64,000 bases of DNA from an uncultured Olsenella sp. (GTDB lineage Bacteria > Actinomycetota > Coriobacteriia > Coriobacteriales > Atopobiaceae), in the NCBI GenBank assembly GCA_900540955.1, contig UQIF01000002.1, positions 62,001-126,000 of the forward strand, in the 5' to 3' direction. The position numbers and the translations under genes are program-made. Positions 59,657-64,000 of the stretch are shown here, piece after piece. Position 1 is the stretch's first letter; each line of letters starts with the position of its first letter. The notes beneath the pieces are model-generated. The model was given only the letters and a program-made list of their open reading frames with translations. It was not told the origin of the DNA and searched no databases.

Positions 59657-59806
59657 TGCGCCGCGCACTTTCCTCCTTCGGGCCACGTGATTCTGGCGCC
59701 TGCGACGGATTTCTCGGATTACGCGCCGCAAAACCCCAGTTGGCGAATGGCAGGTGCCCCGCCGCCGCCCAAACCACGTGGCCCGAGCCGTCAAACTGCG
59801 CAGCGC
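59657..59806. repeat. intergenic inverted-end repeat element, copy D2
   Basis: The left arm 59657-59692 (…CTTCGGGCCACGTGATT) is inverted at 59771-59806 (AAACCACGTGGCCCGA…). The core carries the shared motif in inverse orientation, CGCAAAACCCCAGTT (59727-59741). Isolated arm fragments (CTCGGGCCACGTCC at about 59636; GCGTGGCCCGAAGG at about 59817) lie on either side, so the whole gap is built from this family. Confidence 0.65.
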
Positions 59807-59889
59807 CCGCGCCCCGGCGTGGCCCGAAGGAGGAAAGCGCGCGGTCCTCGCGATACAATGGCGGCGGAAAACCGCGGAAAGGGGAGCAA

Positions 59890-60855
59890 ATGGAGTTCGT
59901 GCCGGGCAAGTTCAACCAGCCGGAGTGCCGCGTGGCGGATGGCCGCGCCCTCTCGGACCTCGTGGACGAGCAGAATGCGTCGCGCGCCGACGCCCCGGCG
60001 GCACACCCGCAGCTCGACCGGCTTATCCGTACCATCTGGCGCTTGCGTCAGCCCGACGGCTGCCCCTGGGATCGTGAACAGACCCACGCTTCCATCACGG
60101 TGAATATGGTCGAGGAGGCTTACGAGGCGGTCGATGCCATCGACGAGCACGACACCGCTCACCTTTGCGAGGAGCTCGGCGACGTGCTCGAGCAGGTGCT
60201 CCTCCACGCGCAGATGGCTGCCGACGCCGGCGAGTTCGACATCGACGACGTGGCCCGCGGCCTCAACGAGAAGCTTGTTCGCCGTCATCCCCACGTGTTC
60301 GGCGACCTCGCGGCCGCCGTGGACGGCGCTGTTCCCGTCGGCTACGACGAGGCTCGCCCAGACGACGCCGCTGCCGACACGCCCGCGGTCCTCGACATCT
60401 GGGACGACGTTAAACGCCTGGAACGCGAGGCCAGAGGCGAGCTTTCCGGCGCCGAGGCGGGGCTCCTTGACTCGGTGCCCGCAAGCCTGCCCGCCCTCAT
60501 GCAGGCTCAGAAGATCTCGAAGCGCGCGGCCAAGGCGGGCTTCGAGTGGGAGACCACGGCGGACGTCTGGGATAAGGTCTCCGAGGAGCGCGCAGAGTTT
60601 GAGGCCGAGGAGCCGGGCTCCGACGCGGCCGCGGCAGAGTTCGGTGACCTTCTCTTTGCGTTGGTAAACGTCGCGCGCAAAGAGGGGATTGACGCTGAGG
60701 AGGCCCTCGCCGCGTCCAACCGGAAGTTCCGCCGGCGCTGGGCCTGTATTGAGGAGGCTGCGCGTGCCGAGGGCCGTGCGGCAGACGACCTGAGCACCGC
60801 GGAGCTGAACGAGCTTTGGGAGCGTGCGAAGGCTGAGGAGAAGCCCGCCCGCTAG
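59890..60855 (+). CDS. mazG: nucleoside triphosphate pyrophosphohydrolase MazG
   Basis: 321 aa, ATG after AAAGGGGAG. Two MazG domains: the first (LIRTIWRLRQPDGCPWDREQTH, then EEAYEAVDAIDEHDTAHLCEELGDVLEQV, cut) carries the EExxE-12-ExxD metal motif. The second (KAGFEWETTADVWDKVSEE… AEFGDLLFALVNVARK) is in the C-terminal half. It hydrolyses NTPs to NMP and PPi and may lower ppGpp or remove abnormal nucleotides. A 45-residue N-terminal extension precedes the usual start. Confidence 0.93.
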   Translation: MEFVPGKFNQPECRVADGRALSDLVDEQNASRADAPAAHPQLDRLIRTIWRLRQPDGCPWDREQTHASITVNMVEEAYEAVDAIDEHDTAHLCEELGDVLEQVLLHAQMAADAGEFDIDDVARGLNEKLVRRHPHVFGDLAAAVDGAVPVGYDEARPDDAAADTPAVLDIWDDVKRLEREARGELSGAEAGLLDSVPASLPALMQAQKISKRAAKAGFEWETTADVWDKVSEERAEFEAEEPGSDAAAAEFGDLLFALVNVARKEGIDAEEALAASNRKFRRRWACIEEAARAEGRAADDLSTAELNELWERAKAEEKPAR

Positions 60856-60950
60856 CCGTCGCGCGACCGTTCCTCTGGTATAACTGACACGAAGACCGAG
60901 TCGGCCGCCTTCCGGCGGTCGCCCAAACATACCTAAAACGAAGCGACGGC

Positions 60951-61655
60951 ATGAACAACACCACGGACACCTATAACAACGGCAGGCCCGCGCACCTTTC
61001 GGGTGCCGAGGCCCGCGCTGCCGCGGACGCCGCGCGCGGGATCGCGCCTAGGGCGTTCGCGCCTGTCGGCCGCACGGCTTCCGGCTATGCCGCCGATGGA
61101 CGCCACCCGCGAACGCGCTCTTCTCGCCAGGACGATCGCGGCACGCAGCGCGCCAACCGCAGGCGCGACGCCCGCGTGGCGCCCGATCGCGCGAGCGAGT
61201 CTCACCCGGCGGCGCCGCGCCGCGAGGCCGCTTCGACGCCGACGATCGACGTCAACGGCGTGCTTTCCGCGATCGGCAGCTTCGTGATGAACTTCCGCGT
61301 TGCCCTTCTTGTGCTTGCGCTTTTTATCGGCCTGGTCCTGGCTATGTACGGGCCTGCGAAGACCTACTACTGCGCGTGGCGCAAGGGCCAGGACCTGCAG
61401 ACGCAGCTTGACGAGTACAACGCCAGCAACGACCAGTACAAGGCGGACATCCAGGGCCTTCAGACCCGTGAGGGCATCGAGGACGAGGCGCGCCGGCGCG
61501 GTTACGTGTCGGAGGGCGAGACCAAGGTCGTTGTCGAGGGGCTTGACGAGGGCGCTGACGGCTCGACGTCGAGCGCCGACGGCTCCGACCAGCAGGCGGA
61601 GCGGCCTTGGTACATCGAACTCGGTGACAAGGTTTTCCACTACATCGGCAACTGA
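60951..61655 (+). CDS. FtsB/DivIC-like septum formation initiator
   Basis: 234 aa. The Arg/Ala-rich disordered cytoplasmic N-terminus of about 110 residues precedes one membrane helix (VALLVLALFIGLVLAMYG). A coiled coil (KGQDLQTQLDEYNASNDQYKA, cut) and the family end motif REGIEDEARRRGYVSEGE follow, with an acidic tail. It should sit in the FtsL/FtsB/FtsQ-type divisome complex. It lies between mazG and ppx/gppA, a common actinobacterial neighbourhood apart from the absence of enolase here. The start ATG has a weak site (AAAACGAAGC). Confidence 0.87.
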   Translation: MNNTTDTYNNGRPAHLSGAEARAAADAARGIAPRAFAPVGRTASGYAADGRHPRTRSSRQDDRGTQRANRRRDARVAPDRASESHPAAPRREAASTPTIDVNGVLSAIGSFVMNFRVALLVLALFIGLVLAMYGPAKTYYCAWRKGQDLQTQLDEYNASNDQYKADIQGLQTREGIEDEARRRGYVSEGETKVVVEGLDEGADGSTSSADGSDQQAERPWYIELGDKVFHYIGN

Positions 61656-61699
61656 CCCGCGGCGGACTTCTTGCGCGGAAAAACCAGAAAGGACGCGGC

Positions 61700-62710
61700 A
61701 TGAGGCGCATTGCGTGCATCGACATCGGGACGGTGACGGCGCGGCTTGCCGTCGCCGACGTGGAGGGCGGGCGTGTTCGGCGCTTGGCCAAGACCTCCTG
61801 CATCTGCAATCTCGGCCAGGGCGTGGACCGCACGCGGCGACTCGATCCCGAGGCCATGGGCCGCGTGGTCTCGTGCTGTCGCGAATATGTGGCCAGCGCC
61901 GTCTCGGCCCGTGCCGAGGCCGTGTGCTGCACGATGACGTCGGCCGCGCGCGACGCGGAGAACTCCGCCGACCTCGTGATCGCCTTGCGTGGCCTGGGCC
62001 TCGAGCCCGAGGTCATTCCCGGCGAGGTCGAGGGCGCCCTGACCTTCCTCGGCGTGGCGCAGGACTTCGGCGGCAAGAAGATCCTTGTGGCCGACAATGG
62101 TGGCGGCTCGACCGAGCTCGCGTGCGGCGTGCTCAACGAAGGTGTGCTTGACCTGCAGTTTGTTTGCTCGACGAACGTCGGCTGCAGGAGAATTACCGAT
62201 AAGTTCCTGAGCGGCGGCGCGGAGCTCCCAGGCGTTGTGGACCTCGCAGCGGCCCACGAGTTCGCCGCGGGCCTCTTTGCGCCCGAGGCACGAAAGATCG
62301 CGGGGCTCGCGCCTGAGGCGCTTGTTGTGTGCGGCGGCACGGTGACCACGCTCGTGGCCATCGACCTCGCGCTCGAGCCGTACGACTCAAGCCGTGTCCA
62401 CCTGGCGCGCCTCTCGGCCGCGAAGGTCGCCGAGCTCGAGGCTACCCTCGCCGCAAAGACGGTTGAGCAGCGCGCCGCCATGCCGGGCATCCAGCCCAAG
62501 CGCGCGCCCGTGATCTTGGGCGGCGCGGTGGCTATTGGCGAGCTCATGGCGCAGACCGGCTTTACTGAGCTCACGGTGAGCGAGTCCGACCTGCTCTTTG
62601 GGCTTTCGCTCACGGCGGCGACGGCCCTGCCGGGCACCGAGGGCGAGCCTTCTCCCGTTGGTTGGAAACCGACCATGCGCCCACTGCCGCGCGACGCCAA
62701 AGTCGGCTAG
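61700..62710 (+). CDS. Ppx/GppA phosphatase family protein
   Basis: 336 aa, ATG after AGAAAGGACG. Actin-like ATPase fold of exopolyphosphatases and pppGpp phosphohydrolases: the P-loop-like CIDIGTVTARLAVAD near the N-terminus, TSAARDAENSADL, the Glu in GEVEGALTFLG, and the phosphate-2 motif VADNGGGSTELACG. It has the short single-module form typical of actinobacterial Ppx1/Ppx2. It follows the FtsB-like gene by 44 nt, probably in one transcript. Hydrolysis of polyphosphate or guanosine pentaphosphate cannot be separated by sequence alone. Confidence 0.92.
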   Translation: MRRIACIDIGTVTARLAVADVEGGRVRRLAKTSCICNLGQGVDRTRRLDPEAMGRVVSCCREYVASAVSARAEAVCCTMTSAARDAENSADLVIALRGLGLEPEVIPGEVEGALTFLGVAQDFGGKKILVADNGGGSTELACGVLNEGVLDLQFVCSTNVGCRRITDKFLSGGAELPGVVDLAAAHEFAAGLFAPEARKIAGLAPEALVVCGGTVTTLVAIDLALEPYDSSRVHLARLSAAKVAELEATLAAKTVEQRAAMPGIQPKRAPVILGGAVAIGELMAQTGFTELTVSESDLLFGLSLTAATALPGTEGEPSPVGWKPTMRPLPRDAKVG

Positions 62711-62732
62711 ACTAGACGGGCAAGACGCATTC

Positions 62733-62817
62733 GGGGGCGTGGCGGAATTGGCATACGCAGCGGCCTTAAAAGCCGCGGCCGAAAGGATTGTGGGTTCGAG
62801 TCCCACCGCCCCTACCA
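62733..62817 (+). tRNA. tRNA-Leu (anticodon TAA)
   Basis: 85 nt with CCA. GGGGGCG pairs with CGCCCCT (first pair G-T), the anticodon loop is CTTAAAA, there is a class II variable arm, and the T loop is GGTTCGAGTCC. Confidence 0.95.
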
Positions 62818-62847
62818 GCGCGTCTTCCGCCGATGGCAAGTCGTGGC

Positions 62848-62875
62848 CTGTCATGCGCCGCATATCCTGTATACT
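62848..62875 (+). promoter_or_regulatory. promoter of tRNA-Glu
   Basis: CTGTCA (62848-62853), a 16-bp spacer and TATACT (62870-62875), about 10 nt before the tRNA. Confidence 0.45.
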
Positions 62876-62885
62876 GTGTCATCGC

Positions 62886-62962
62886 GTCCCCATCGTCTAG
62901 CGGCCTAGGACGCCACCCTTTCAAGGTGGATATCGCGGGTTCGAATCCCGCTGGGGGCACCA
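62886..62962 (+). tRNA. tRNA-Glu (anticodon TTC)
   Basis: 77 nt with CCA. GTCCCCA pairs with TGGGGGC (one T-G), the anticodon loop is CTTTCAA, and the T loop is GGTTCGAATCC. Accessory-looking DNA begins right after it. Confidence 0.97.
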
Positions 62963-62975
62963 CGTTTTCGCAGGT

Positions 62976-62993
62976 CAGGGGCTACGGCCCCTG
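62976..62993 (+). other. hairpin just after tRNA-Glu
   Basis: CAGGGGC-TACG-GCCCCTG, a perfect 7-bp stem with no T run. It may be the tRNA terminator or part of an attachment region. Confidence 0.5.
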
Positions 62994-62998
62994 GCTTA

Positions 62999-63038
62999 TG
63001 TAGCGGATTGTAGCGAACATGTAGCGGATGTGTAGCGA
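62999..63038. repeat. four helically phased TGTAGCG repeats beside tRNA-Glu
   Basis: TGTAGCG followed alternately by G, A, G, A starts at 62999, 63009, 63020 and 63031, spaced 10-11 bp. Clustered direct repeats next to the 3' end of a tRNA gene are typical of arm-type integrase sites of integrative elements. No integrase gene is visible in the window. Confidence 0.6.
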
Positions 63039-63594
63039 GCTGCTAACGTGCTAATTAATTCTTTTATGTACAAATTTGCCCAACGGTAGGATTTTATCGG
63101 TGAGCGGTTCCTGCCTATAGGGTTCTGAGGTGCCCGTGAGATTGAGCTTGCTGCGGCGTGCGACCCGTGGCGCTGCCTCAACGGAGCGCCCATCCTTCGA
63201 ATTCAAAACGTTCTTTCTTGTGCCGCCGCGCGCGAAGGGCCGTGCTCGACTGAGTGTTGCCGCGCCTCCGTTTGTTCAGCTGACGAGGCTAGGCACTTGA
63301 GCGATTGGGCTCATTCGCGCGTGGGCCTATTCCGATTGGACGGGCTCGATGACTTCCTGCGGATTGAGGGAAACGGTGGCCCCCGCGGCAACCAGTTTCG
63401 AGCGCTTGTGAGGAGGTGGCGGGGGCTGCTCGCGAGATCTTGGTCGGCGGTTTCCTAGCCTTTTGGAAAAGCGGCCTGATGTTGACCGAAGACGGGCCGG
63501 CGAACACATGGAACGCTCGGGCGCTCCGCCTAAGTGGTGTTTCCCGGATACGGTGAGGGGCGTCCCGTCTGGTCAGACGAAAGGGGAAAAGACA
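63039..63594. other. gene-poor stretch in accessory-looking DNA
   Basis: 556 bp with no convincing gene. An A+T-rich part (63041-63075) may hold a promoter. A 46-codon frame ending near 63560 and an antisense frame over 63289-63771 have no ribosome site or family likeness and were not called. Confidence 0.5.
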
Positions 63595-63789
63595 ATGGAC
63601 CTGAGAACGCTCGATGAGCTGGAGGAGATCAAGCGCCACCTGTATTTCTGGGCGCAGATCGGCACCGTGCGCGGCCACGAGGACTGCGACCACGACCTGA
63701 TAGGGGAGGAGATGGCATGCGATCTTAGCGCCGATGGGGACAGGCTGGGGAGCATCATCGAGAGGCTCCATGAGGACCTGAGGCGGTAG
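63595..63789 (+). CDS. small hypothetical protein in accessory DNA
   Basis: 64 aa from ATG 63595, which follows AAAGGGGA; a longer in-frame start at 63463 lacks a site. The protein (MDLRTLDELEEIKRHLYFWA…) is acidic and all-helical, with His/Cys/Asp in GHEDCDHD. No family is recognised. It is convergent with the partial HTH gene on the minus strand, 7 nt away. Confidence 0.6.
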   Translation: MDLRTLDELEEIKRHLYFWAQIGTVRGHEDCDHDLIGEEMACDLSADGDRLGSIIERLHEDLRR

Positions 63790-63796
63790 GGCCGCG

Positions 63797-64000
63797 CTAC
63801 CGCCCCTCGCCGCCCTCCGGGGCAGGCGGGTCGATCGGGATCCTCTCGCCCCTCCCCTCGAGGACGAGCCGGTAGCCCATGACGTCCGCCATGCGCGCCA
63901 GGGTGTCCACCCTAGGCACGGAGCCCTTGGTTAGGGTGGAGGAGACGAAGTTGGGGTGCTTGCCCATGGCGACGGAGAGGGCGCGCCCGCTTATGCGGCT
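63797..64000 (-). CDS. helix-turn-helix protein, 5' end cut by window
   Basis: 67 residues of the C-terminal part are in the window. SGRALSVAMGKHPNFVSSTL is the second half of an XRE-type HTH; it continues VPRVDTLARMADVMGYRLVL and ends in a Pro/Gly/Glu-rich tail. Such small HTH proteins are common on mobile elements, which fits the position after tRNA-Glu. Confidence 0.65.
   Translation of the reverse strand, partial: SRISGRALSVAMGKHPNFVSSTLTKGSVPRVDTLARMADVMGYRLVLEGRGERIPIDPPAPEGGEGR

Noticed and set aside
63289..63771. 160-codon minus-strand frame in the accessory end
   Set aside because: It is antisense to the small gene at 63595, with no ribosome site or recognisable domain.

Overview
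The window looks like chromosome of a high-G+C actinobacterium of the class Coriobacteriia (Collinsella, Enorma or Olsenella type). This is inferred from the visibly G+C-rich sequence (about two thirds by eye), frequent GTG and TTG starts, a glgB-glgP-glgC-glgD-glgA run with a regulatory GlgD subunit, lactate permease, an EF-G-like second translocase and the general protein style. No rRNA gene is present, so the genus is not fixed. Most genes lie on the plus strand and have clear ribosome binding sites.

1-20.9 kb: rRNA methyltransferase (partial), lactate/hydroxyacid dehydrogenase, radical SAM enzyme, EF-G-like GTPase, a nuclease-like protein, a CNNM/CBS membrane protein, then a co-directional run (orphan cyanophycin-synthetase-N-like protein with an acidic tail, YtxH-like protein, PRC-barrel protein with a histone-like tail, permuted membrane-anchored GH3 enzyme), lactate permease, tadA, tRNA-Ser, lemA, a PUA-type rRNA methyltransferase and a DEAD-box helicase.

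21-33 kb is the most accessory-looking part. It holds a lone AAA ATPase, then metA behind a methionine-rich 17-codon leader peptide that overlaps a terminator (a probable ribosome-controlled attenuator). After that come an HTH regulator, a transmembrane Ser/Thr kinase, an A+T-richer run of two lipoproteins, a zinc-ribbon protein and an SPFH/GYF protein, an Fe-S DUF362 protein, an oxidoreductase and a zinc-ribbon membrane protein. Near-identical palindromes sit upstream of the kinase gene and of the first lipoprotein gene.

33-41 kb: dnaX-ybaB-recR, a membrane protein, tRNA-Asp, a HAD phosphatase, a MutY relative lacking its iron-sulphur cysteines, and metY. MetA carries Glu111, so metA and metY together suggest the O-acetylhomoserine route to methionine.

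41-53 kb: the glycogen cluster (branching enzyme, phosphorylase, ADP-glucose pyrophosphorylase pair, synthase, and a debranching enzyme fused to 4-alpha-glucanotransferase). 53-63 kb: a deacetylase plus PTS pair on the minus strand, mfd, mazG, a FtsB-like division protein, a Ppx/GppA phosphatase, tRNA-Leu and tRNA-Glu. The last kilobase after tRNA-Glu looks like the edge of an integrated element.

Two features cut across the annotation. One is a family of about 145-bp intergenic elements with 30-bp inverted ends at five places. The other is a strong excess of the heptamer AAAGAAG/CTTCTTT in all frames, on both strands and between genes.
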